Source of the DNA: Clostridiales bacterium
GTDB lineage: Bacteria > Bacillota > Clostridia > Oscillospirales > Oscillospiraceae
DNA: 12,852 bases
Reading direction: 5' to 3'
Assembly (NCBI GenBank): GCA_019421525.1
Contig: JAHZFC010000034.1
Location: 1 to 12,852, forward strand
The position numbers and the translations under genes are program-made. The stretch's first letter is position 1. Each line of letters starts with the position of its first letter. The notes below the pieces were generated by a model that saw nothing but the letters and a program-made list of their open reading frames with translations, had not been told where the DNA came from and searched no databases. Positions 6,880 through 12,704 of the stretch are shown here, piece by piece.

Positions 6880-7446
6880 ATGAAAAAACTGGCTGTGTTG
6901 CTCTTAGGCGTTCTGCTGCTGGCCCTGTGCGCCTGTTCTGATCCGGCGGCGGTGGATATTGAGCGGATCGACAAAGAGGAGACCTATCCAGATGGGACGT
7001 TTTCCCTGACCCATGAGTTTGATTCAGTGGATGAGATTTACGACTATTCCCAGCTGGTGGTGGAATGTGAGGTCATCTCCACCGAAGTGGTCATGCTGGA
7101 CGGCTTCCCCCAGACCTGGTCAGAGGTCAGCGTCATCCAGACCATCAAGGGGACCGCGCCCGACGCCAGCCTGACTGTCGTGGAAGAGGGCGGCGTCTCT
7201 GATGAGATCGGAAGCGCCATTGTTGGGGTCCCGCCTTTGGAGGTGGGGCAGCATCTGGTCCTCTTCCTGATCGATTCCGGCCTGGGGGACGGTAGTTATT
7301 GCATTTCCGGAGCATTTCAGGGAAAATTCATCGAGCGGGAGGGATACTATTTCCAGCAGGCCACGGAAGGGGTCAAGCTGTCTGCGGACGCCTATACCCC
7401 GCAAGAGCTCCCTGAGCTGATCGCCGCCCTGGACGCGGTGTCCTGA
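6880..7446 (+). CDS. Putative lipoprotein of unknown function
   Basis: A 188-residue protein. The N-terminus MKKLAVLLLGVLLLALCACS is a lipoprotein signal with the lipid-bearing Cys most likely Cys19 (L-C-A-C), so it is probably anchored to the outer face of the membrane. The mature part alternates short beta-strand-like segments (LVVECEVISTEVVM, WSEVSVIQTIKG, ASLTVVEEGG, GQHLVLFLIDSG, YCISGAFQGKFI). This resembles a group of small extracellular Firmicutes lipoproteins that I recognise in style but cannot name. The start is set by GGAAGGAG (6865-6872), 7 bases before this ATG. An in-frame ATG at 6835 lies upstream of that ribosome site and overlaps the preceding frame, so I rejected it. It follows the metalloprotease remnant and ends before a strong terminator. 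Confidence 0.85.
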   Translation: MKKLAVLLLGVLLLALCACSDPAAVDIERIDKEETYPDGTFSLTHEFDSVDEIYDYSQLVVECEVISTEVVMLDGFPQTWSEVSVIQTIKGTAPDASLTVVEEGGVSDEIGSAIVGVPPLEVGQHLVLFLIDSGLGDGSYCISGAFQGKFIEREGYYFQQATEGVKLSADAYTPQELPELIAALDAVS

Positions 7447-7476
7447 CGCGTCTGGCTCCATCATTCAGTATAAGGA

Positions 7477-7520
7477 AAGGGCCGTTCCGCATTGCGGAAC
7501 GGCCCTTGTGTTATTTTTTA
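7477..7520 (+). terminator. Intrinsic terminator after the lipoprotein gene, shared with the feo operon end
   Basis: A perfect 14-bp stem, AAGGGCCGTTCCGC (7477-7490) with 7494-7507, loop ATT, followed by GTGTTATTTTTTA. It serves the lipoprotein gene. The leftward feo operon ends at 7511, so its transcripts meet the same hairpin; their downstream tail (TCCTTATAC) is a weaker U-tract. Confidence 0.9.
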
Positions 7521-7666
7521 CAGTGGCTGCACTCCCCGGTGCAGCCGGTACAGTCGCCCCCGCAGCCGCACTGCCCCCGGAGCTGGCGGCGGACCGAGCG
7601 GATGAGGTACCACACCGCCCAGATGACTAGAACGGCCACCAGGGCGTAGATGATGTATTTCAGCAT
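7511..7666 (-). CDS. FeoB-associated Cys-rich membrane protein
   Basis: A 51-residue protein. One N-terminal membrane helix (about residues 4-21, YIIYALVAVLVIWAVWYL) is followed by a basic stretch (RSVRRQLRG) and a Cys-rich tail with six cysteines (QCGCGGDCTGCTGECSHCKK). This is the layout of the small FeoB-associated Cys-rich family often encoded next to feoB. The role is not settled; it may bind iron or help transport. It starts 11 bp after the feoB stop. Its ribosome site AGGTG overlaps the feoB stop codon (TGAGGTGAAC), so the two are translated from one message. Its last codons lie in the T-tract of the terminator. Confidence 0.92.
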   Translation of the reverse strand: MLKYIIYALVAVLVIWAVWYLIRSVRRQLRGQCGCGGDCTGCTGECSHCKK

Positions 7667-7677
7667 GATAGTTCACC

Positions 7678-10107
7678 TCAGAACAGCAGGCTGCCCACCT
7701 GGAACACCACAAAGGACACCAGCCAGGCGGCGCACAGCTGCCACAGGATGGAGCGCACCGTCCACCTCAGGCTGTTCATCTCCCGGTACAGGGTGGACAC
7801 GGCGGCCACACAGGGCACGTACAGCAGGATGAACACCAGAAAGGCGTAGGCGGCCACCGGGGTCTGGAAGGTGGAGGACAATGCCGCGGCGATGGTGGAC
7901 CCAGCGTCCAGGGTGGAGAAGCCGTAGAGCAGGCACAGGGAGGACACCACCGCCTCCTTGGCCACCAGCCCGGCCAGCAGGGCCACCGCCGCCTGCCACG
8001 CGCCGAAGCCCAGGGGGGCGAACACAGGGGCGATGAAGGAGCCGATGGCCCCCAGGATGGACTGCCCGGCGTCGTCCACCATTTGGAGCCCCTGGCCGGT
8101 GATGCCGAAGGACTGGAGGAACCAGAGCACGATGCTCATGGCCAGGATGAGGGTGCCCGCCTTCACCAGGAAGCCCCGCACCCGCTCCCACACGTGCATC
8201 AGGCAGTTGCGGGCGGTGGGCAGGCGGTAGGGGGGCAGCTCCAGCACGAAGGCGGCGGGCTCCCCCTTGAACATGGTCTTGCGCAGCAAAATGCCGGACA
8301 CGATGGCGCACAGCAGGCCCAGCACGTACAGGGAGAAGATGACCACCCCGGCGTAATTGGGGAAGAAGGCCGCGGCGATCAGGCCGTACACCGGCAGCCG
8401 GGCGGAGCAAGACATGAAGGGCACCAGCATGATGGTCATGCGGCGGTCCTTCTCATTTTCCATGGTGCGCGCGCCCATGATGGCGGGCACCGTGCAGCCA
8501 AAGCCCATGAGCATGGGGATGAAGGCCTTGCCGCTCAGGCCGAAGCGCCGCAGCAGCCGGTCCATGATGAAGGCCGCCCGGGACATATAGCCCGAGTCCT
8601 CCAAAAAGGACAGGAACAAAAACAGGATGGCGATCTGGGGCAGGAAGGTGATGACCCCGCCCACGCCGGAGATGATGCCGTCCACCAGCAGGGAGTTGAC
8701 CCAGGGGGCCACCCCGGTCTGGGTCAGGGCCCAGTCCACCCGGGTGGCCAGCCAGTCGCTGAAGAACCAGTCCACCCCATCGGACAGGGCCTGCCCCGGC
8801 CCGAAGGTCAGGGAGAACATCACCAGCATCAGCACCAGGAAGGCGGGCACGGCCAGGTATTTGTTGGTGACGATGGCGTCGATCCTGTCGGACAGGGTGA
8901 GGGCGTCCGCCGGCCGGCCCCGCTGGACGCACAGCTTCACCACCCGCTGGATGAAGCGGTAGCGGGCGTCGGCGATGAGGGTCTCCCGGTCCCCCAGGGT
9001 GTAGGCCGCCTCATACCGCTGGGCCACCGCGTCCACCTTCCACCGGGTGGCATCATCCAGGCCCAGGGCCTGTTCCACCAGCTCGTCCCCCTCGATGAGC
9101 TTGATGGACGCCCAATGGGCGGGGATGTGGGCGGCATAGGCCCGGTCGTGGATGAGCTCGTCCACCTCGTGGTGGATCTGGTGGGTGAACTCGTCGTACA
9201 GGTCGTCCGGCTCCACGGTGAAGCCGGTGTGCATCTGCCGGTGGGCCTGCTCCAGCAGCTTCTGGACGTTTTTCCCCGTCCGGGCGGTGATGGGGATGAC
9301 GGGCACCCCCAGACAGCGGCTCAATCGGGCGATGTCCAGCTTGTCCCCCCGCTTCTCCACCTCGTCCATGAAGTTCAGGGCCAGCACCATGGGCCGCTCC
9401 AGCTCCAGCAGCTGGGCGGTGAGGTAGAGGTTGCGCTCGATGTTGGTGGCGTCCACGATGTTGATGATGGCGTCGGGGTGCTCCCCCACCACGAAGTTGC
9501 GGGCCACGATCTCCTCCATGGAGTAGGGGGACAGGGAGTAGATGCCGGGCAGGTCCACGATGGTGACGTCCCTGCCGTCCACCTTGGCCAGGCCCTCTTT
9601 TTTCTCCACCGTCACCCCCGGCCAGTTGCCTACATACTGGTTGGAGCCGGTGAGGGCGTTGAACAGGGTGGTCTTGCCGCAGTTGGGGTTGCCCACCAGG
9701 GCGATCTTCATCTCCCGTACGTCGTGGGAGGCGTAATCTGCCGGGCCGCCGTGCTCCCGGCGGCGGTGGGCGTGGGCGGCGTTCATCCGCGCCTGGGTCT
9801 CCCGGTCCAGGGGCTGGTCCTCCGGGTGGGCCTCATGGGGCTCCTGTCCCGGCGGGCACAGGAGGATGTTGGCCGCATCCTCTTTCCGCAGGCTCAGCTC
9901 ATACCCCCGGAGGTTGACCTCGATGGGGTCGCCGAAGGGGGCGATCTTCTTCACGGTGATCTGGGTGCCCGGAGTCAGGCCCATGTCCACCAGCCGGCGC
10001 TTCACCGCCCCCCGCTGGCTGCCCACCGCCTGGATGACGCCGGACTGGCCGGGAGCCAGGTCCTGCAAGGTGTGGGGCTTTTGCCCCTGCTGTGTTGTCA
10101 TGTGCAT
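7678..10107 (-). CDS. feoB: Ferrous iron transport protein, FeoA-FeoB fusion
   Basis: An 809-residue inner-membrane Fe(II) transporter. Residues about 11-84 form a FeoA SH3-like domain (TLQDLAPGQSGVIQAV; RRLVDMGLTPGTQITV), which is usually a separate protein. A His-rich linker (about 85-132) follows. The G-domain has G1 GNPNCGKTT (139-147), switch region GVTVEKKEG (164-172), G3 DLPG (185-188) and G4 NFMD (245-248). A helical regulatory region runs to about 410. The membrane part (about 415-809) has the conserved GFGCTVPAIMGARTMEN with Cys538, and CSARLPVYGL. GTP hydrolysis is linked to iron uptake. The start could equally be Met3 (10101); both have only GGAAG/GGGG-type ribosome sites nearby. 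It is first in an operon with the small Cys-rich gene. Confidence 0.97.
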   Translation of the reverse strand: MHMTTQQGQKPHTLQDLAPGQSGVIQAVGSQRGAVKRRLVDMGLTPGTQITVKKIAPFGDPIEVNLRGYELSLRKEDAANILLCPPGQEPHEAHPEDQPLDRETQARMNAAHAHRRREHGGPADYASHDVREMKIALVGNPNCGKTTLFNALTGSNQYVGNWPGVTVEKKEGLAKVDGRDVTIVDLPGIYSLSPYSMEEIVARNFVVGEHPDAIINIVDATNIERNLYLTAQLLELERPMVLALNFMDEVEKRGDKLDIARLSRCLGVPVIPITARTGKNVQKLLEQAHRQMHTGFTVEPDDLYDEFTHQIHHEVDELIHDRAYAAHIPAHWASIKLIEGDELVEQALGLDDATRWKVDAVAQRYEAAYTLGDRETLIADARYRFIQRVVKLCVQRGRPADALTLSDRIDAIVTNKYLAVPAFLVLMLVMFSLTFGPGQALSDGVDWFFSDWLATRVDWALTQTGVAPWVNSLLVDGIISGVGGVITFLPQIAILFLFLSFLEDSGYMSRAAFIMDRLLRRFGLSGKAFIPMLMGFGCTVPAIMGARTMENEKDRRMTIMLVPFMSCSARLPVYGLIAAAFFPNYAGVVIFSLYVLGLLCAIVSGILLRKTMFKGEPAAFVLELPPYRLPTARNCLMHVWERVRGFLVKAGTLILAMSIVLWFLQSFGITGQGLQMVDDAGQSILGAIGSFIAPVFAPLGFGAWQAAVALLAGLVAKEAVVSSLCLLYGFSTLDAGSTIAAALSSTFQTPVAAYAFLVFILLYVPCVAAVSTLYREMNSLRWTVRSILWQLCAAWLVSFVVFQVGSLLF

Positions 10108-10117
10108 CCCCGCTTCC

Positions 10118-10148
10118 AGGATAAGTGTCGGTTCCAGACATATATCCT
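10118..10148. promoter_or_regulatory. Inverted repeat in the feo leader, candidate metal-regulator operator
   Basis: Imperfect dyad: AGGATAAGTGTC (10118-10129), 7-base centre, GACATATATCCT (10137-10148); 10 of 12 positions pair. It lies 11-41 bp upstream of the feoAB start and covers the most likely -10 region (GATATATG on the minus strand). Its position suits a repressor such as a DtxR/MntR- or Fur-type protein, but it does not clearly match a known box for either, so the regulator is open. It could also fold as a hairpin in the mRNA leader. I could not define a confident -35. Confidence 0.5.
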
Positions 10149-10205
10149 ACCATTTCAGACGGAAAAAAGCAAGAGGGGCACATTTCCTCCCCGGGGGAGG
10201 GGGGG

Positions 10206-10257
10206 CAAAGGCTTCGCCTTTGGGAACGGTTTTTCCCGACCCCATTTCTTTTGACAG
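10206..10257 (+). repeat. Hairpin-plus-27-bp repeat module, left copy
   Basis: A short hairpin CAAAGGC-TTC-GCCTTTG (10206-10222), then a GGAACG-type linker, then a 27-bp block (10231-10257) ending TTTTGACAG. The 27-bp block is an exact reverse complement of 10886-10912, and the second copy has the same hairpin next to it. Immediately to the left is another GC hairpin (10186-10200, CCTCCCC with GGGGAGG). It lies 100 bp upstream of feoAB. Confidence 0.8.
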
Positions 10258-10718
10258 CGCCAGCCGTCACGCTGCGCCTGTTCGCGACGCCCGGCTTCCC
10301 TCCGACTCGGGCTTGAAACAGGACAGCTGCGCTGTCCTTGGTTTCTCGCCCTCGCTGCGGTCCATCCGGGCTGCTCACAACGGCTTAGCGCTTGGCAAAG
10401 AAACGGTGTCGGACCGCCAAAGAAAAGCGCCTGCCATGCTTCGGTGCGTACTTCTATTGACCGGCGCGCAAAGTCAGGATACTTCCAGCGCCGCTTTCCG
10501 CTGCCGCTGGTGCCCACAGAAGCAGCACTCTTTGCGGCCCACGGATGTGCGCCTGGCCAGGTCTATGCTGCGACTAAGCGTGCCCTGGGGGCCGGACAGG
10601 TTTCTGCAACTGCCAGGAGAGCGGCAGCGGAAACTAGGGGAGAGCGTGTCGGCTTACCCCAACGCCGGAAATAAGGACGATGCACCACACTATCCTGGGC
10701 CACCGTAAAAATGGGGGT
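10258..10718. other. Gene-free block between the inverted modules, structured, no supported gene
   Basis: Open frames cross this block, but none has a ribosome site, a recognisable domain or a plausible protein composition, so I call no gene. It contains an 8-bp stem with a TGC loop (10320-10338, GGACAGC-TGC-GCTGTCC), a 14-bp perfect inverted repeat (TTTCCGCTGCCGCT at 10495-10508 with 10620-10633) that encloses 111 bases, and two close GGCAAAGAAA / GCCAAAGAAA copies (10394-10403 and 10417-10426). It may be a dispersed non-coding repeat or a structured RNA; neither can be shown from the window alone. Confidence 0.4.
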
Positions 10719-10880
10719 CCTTAGGGGGTGCGGGCCCTATGGAGCCCGGCCGGCCTCTGGCCGGAGCTTCATCCGGGACCGTACCCCCTAAGGGCGTTTT
10801 TGGTGACTTTTTACGCATTCAAAAAGTCACCCCCCGGAGGGCGGGACGGCCTCAAGTGGATGCAAGGGCCTTGCCCTTGC
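10719..10880. repeat. Cluster of three inverted repeats
   Basis: Three perfect dyads follow one another. CCTTAGGGGGT (10719-10729) pairs with ACCCCCTAAGG (10783-10793), enclosing an inner CCGGCC-TCT-GGCCGG stem, which suggests a branched fold. GGTGACTTTTT (10802-10812) pairs with AAAAAGTCACC (10821-10831) across 8 bases. GCAAGGGC (10862-10869) pairs with GCCCTTGC (10873-10880) across CTT. The right copy of the inverted module follows after 5 bases. No gene is supported here. Confidence 0.7.
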
Positions 10881-10885
10881 TTTGA

Positions 10886-10936
10886 CTGTCAAAAGAAATG
10901 GGGTCGGGAAAATGTTTTTCAAAGGCTGCGCCTTTG
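10886..10936 (-). repeat. Hairpin-plus-27-bp repeat module, right copy (inverted)
   Basis: The reverse complement of the left copy: the exact 27-bp block at 10886-10912, then a linker, then the hairpin CAAAGGC-TGC-GCCTTTG (10920-10936). The hairpin stems are identical in both copies while their loops differ (TTC against TGC read on the plus strand), suggesting that pairing is conserved. The two modules face each other across about 630 bp. Confidence 0.8.
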
Positions 10937-10938
10937 AA

Positions 10939-10964
10939 AGCGGCGGGGCAAACGCCCCGCCGCT
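10939..10964 (-). terminator. Terminator-like hairpin after the anti-sigma gene
   Basis: An 11-bp perfect GC-rich stem, AGCGGCGGGGC (10939-10949) with 10954-10964, loop AAAC, beginning 9 bases beyond the stop of the leftward gene. The tail on the minus strand is short (TTCAAAGG). The next hairpin of the repeat module follows at once and is trailed by AAAAACATTTTCCC, so the two may act together. Confidence 0.65.
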
Positions 10965-10972
10965 CTGTCTTA

Positions 10973-11773
10973 TCAGGTATTGTCTCCTGTGGTATAGAAC
11001 TGGTCCAGATATTCCCGGACGAGGCCGCCGCCCTCTTCGCCGACAGTGGCGGTGAGCCAGTACTGCACATGCTCGGTGGCGAAGTAGACCTGGGTGAGGG
11101 GCTCCTCCCGGCTGGTGACGATCTGGGCCCCCAGGCCGCAGGCCATTTGATAGCTCTGCCCCGGCGCGTCCCAGCCCTCCGCCATGGTGGGGATATCGGA
11201 GGGATAGCCCTCCCCGTAGATGCTGGCCCCCAGGGAGAACTCCACGCCGTCCACCCGGCGGGAGGCCCTGACCTCCGCCCACTGCAGATGGCCGTCCGCC
11301 CCGGCGACATTGACGTAAAACGGATGGGCCACCGCTTTATCCGGGGTCATGTCATGGCCGGAGCCGCTCCAGTCATAGCCGTAGTCCAGCCAGGGATGGC
11401 CCAGCAGGTCAAAGCCCAGGAAGTCCGCGCAGTCGGCCCAGCTGTCCTGATAGAGGTTGTTGCCGGAGTTGGGGTCGTCCGGGTCCAGGGCGGCCAGGGC
11501 GCTTTGGATGGACGGGCTGTACTCCTCCGGGGACAGATGCGTGATGTCGGCCTGCACCAGATAGTTTGTCTCGTCCGGCAAGATGATGGTCACTGGGGTG
11601 CCCCAGATCAGGGCGGCTGCGAAGGCCGTCCCCACCACCGCCGCGCACACGCAGGCGGCGATGAGGGCGGCCCGGATGGGCCGGCGCTTCCGGGCCCTGG
11701 GGACCTGGTCCGGGGAGAGCACATGGCGGTCGCCCATCTCCCCCAGCAGGTCCAATAGCTGTTTATTTGTCAT
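10973..11773 (-). CDS. Membrane anti-sigma-like protein paired with the ECF sigma factor
   Basis: A 266-residue protein with a short N-terminal cytoplasmic part (MTNKQLLDLLGEMGDRHVLS), a basic stretch (RARKRRPIR, 26-34), one membrane helix (about 35-57) and an extracytoplasmic domain of about 205 residues. The start follows AAGGAGGGA and overlaps the sigma stop as ATGA, so the two are translationally coupled. The N-terminal style (TNKQLLDLLGE..RRPIRA) is common in proteins encoded directly after ECF sigma factors in Clostridia, and these are taken as membrane regulators of that sigma. No zinc-binding anti-sigma motif (HxxxCxxC) is present. The signal sensed is unknown. A longer reading frame extends upstream to 12196 but overlaps the sigma gene and has no ribosome site, so I rejected it. 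Confidence 0.82.
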   Translation of the reverse strand: MTNKQLLDLLGEMGDRHVLSPDQVPRARKRRPIRAALIAACVCAAVVGTAFAAALIWGTPVTIILPDETNYLVQADITHLSPEEYSPSIQSALAALDPDDPNSGNNLYQDSWADCADFLGFDLLGHPWLDYGYDWSGSGHDMTPDKAVAHPFYVNVAGADGHLQWAEVRASRRVDGVEFSLGASIYGEGYPSDIPTMAEGWDAPGQSYQMACGLGAQIVTSREEPLTQVYFATEHVQYWLTATVGEEGGGLVREYLDQFYTTGDNT

Positions 11774-12330
11774 AGTGAAGATCCCTCCTTCAATAGGTGG
11801 TCCCGCAGCCTGCCCCGCAGGCGGTGGAGCCGGGTGGTCACATGGCTTTCTTTCATGCCCAGGCGGGCGGCCAGCTCTTTGACGGGGCACAGGTACCAGT
11901 ACCGGCCCACGAACAGCGCCCGGTCCCTGGGGCTCAGGCCGTCCAGGAAACGGTCCAGCGACTCCTGAAAGGCCCGGCGGTCCAGCTCGTCCTCCGGGGT
12001 GGGCTGGCCGGACACGCACTGGCCCAGCTCCTCCAGGGCCAGCTCCCCCTGGCCGCCGCCCCGCTTTTTCGCGTCCCGCGCCCGCAGGCGGCTGACCGCC
12101 AGGTTGCGGGTGAGCCGCCCGGCGTAGCTTTTCAGGGACAGGGGCCGCTGGGGCGGGATGGCGTTCCAGCAGTGGAGCCAGGCGTCGTTGACGCACTCCT
12201 CCGCCTCCCGGGGGTCCCCCAGGATGTTGCGGGCGATGGCGGAGCAGTAGGGGCCGTATTTGTCCTGGGTGGCCTGGATGGCGCCCTCGTCCCGGGCGAA
12301 ATAGAGTTGGATGATATGCTCGTCGTCCAT
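11770..12330 (-). CDS. ECF-type RNA polymerase sigma factor
   Basis: A 186-residue sigma-70 family protein with only regions 2 and 4. Region 2 spans about residues 9-84 (YFARDEGAIQATQDKYGPYC, then ILGDPREAEECVNDAWLHCW and SYAGRLTRNLAVSRLR). Region 4 spans about 128-182 (LSPRDRALFVGRYWYLCPV and a helix-turn-helix KELAARLGMKESHVTTRLHR). The start is the ATG with AAGGAGGTG 6 bases before it; an in-frame ATG 42 bases upstream lies before this ribosome site. It overlaps the membrane partner gene by 4 bp (ATGA). I could not find an ECF-type promoter upstream, so autoregulation is not shown. Confidence 0.94.
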   Translation of the reverse strand: MDDEHIIQLYFARDEGAIQATQDKYGPYCSAIARNILGDPREAEECVNDAWLHCWNAIPPQRPLSLKSYAGRLTRNLAVSRLRARDAKKRGGGQGELALEELGQCVSGQPTPEDELDRRAFQESLDRFLDGLSPRDRALFVGRYWYLCPVKELAARLGMKESHVTTRLHRLRGRLRDHLLKEGSSL

Positions 12331-12424
12331 GGACGCACCTCCTTGGCAGTTGGAAAAGGCCCTTTCACCCATCCAGACGCAGTTTGGGAGGGAGATGTCA
12401 CAGGGGGAGGAAACATTTTTTACA

Positions 12425-12459
12425 ACAACGCCCCATGTTCGCAGAACACGGGGCGTTGT
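12425..12459. other. Long hairpin between the sigma gene and the DUF6440-like gene, no U-tract in the reading direction
   Basis: A 16-bp stem (12425-12440 with 12444-12459; loop GCA) with a single C-A/G-U mismatch. It lies 42 bases beyond the stop of the leftward small gene, where a terminator is expected. On the minus strand it is followed by TGTAAAAAATG, so the run of A lies where U is expected. On the plus strand the T-run lies before the hairpin. It may be an inefficient terminator, a processing or stability hairpin, or an operator for the sigma gene 95 bp downstream. Confidence 0.6.
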
Positions 12460-12501
12460 CCAGAGGATACATAGCGTGCGAGGTTTGGGACCCGGCGGGA
12501 G

Positions 12502-12684
12502 TTATACGTTCCAGGTCATAGGCTTGCCGTCCTTGTCCAGCAGGGGGGTGAGGCCGCCGCCGTAGCCCGACTGGGCAAAGAGGTACTGCACCCCGGTGGC
12601 GGTGTCCAGGAACACCGTGTAAGCGATGGACAGGCCGTTGCCCTCCTCATGGATGATCTCAAAGCGTTTTTCCTTTTTTGCCAT
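12502..12684 (-). CDS. Small DUF6440-like protein
   Basis: A 60-residue soluble protein, MAKKEKRFEIIHEEGNG.., with the segments TVFLDTATGVQYLFAQSGYG and GGLTPLLDKDGKP. This matches my memory of the DUF6440 family of small Firmicutes proteins: a 'KRFE' start, a 'TGVxYLF' centre and 'GGLTPLLDxxGKP' at the end. Function unknown. The start is chosen for AAAAGGAG 9 bases upstream; an in-frame ATG 24 bases earlier lies before this site. It follows the pseudouridine synthase stop by 20 bp and is probably in the same transcript. Confidence 0.82.
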   Translation of the reverse strand: MAKKEKRFEIIHEEGNGLSIAYTVFLDTATGVQYLFAQSGYGGGLTPLLDKDGKPMTWNV

Positions 12685-12704
12685 GATAAAAACTCCTTTT
12701 CCAG

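Noticed and set aside
8083..10254. 723-codon open frame on the plus strand opposite feoAB
   Set aside because: Antisense shadow of a well-conserved FeoAB protein; composition (His/Gly/Gln-rich) is typical of such shadows.
10394..10426. Possible CRISPR-like short direct repeat (GGCAAAGAAA / GCCAAAGAAA)
   Set aside because: Only two short, inexact copies with a 13-base gap; no array and no cas genes in the window.
9866..10708. 280-codon plus-strand frame from feoAB antisense into the repeat block
   Set aside because: It begins opposite feoAB and the rest is repeat sequence; no initiation signal or family match.
11774..12196. N-terminal extension of the anti-sigma frame up to 12196
   Set aside because: It overlaps the sigma factor gene in another frame and lacks a ribosome site; the ATG at 11773 has AAGGAGGGA and gives a normal protein.
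12425..12459. LexA-type box suggested by TGTTC..GAACA
   Set aside because: The half-sites are in the opposite order to GAAC-N4-GTTC and form part of a long hairpin.
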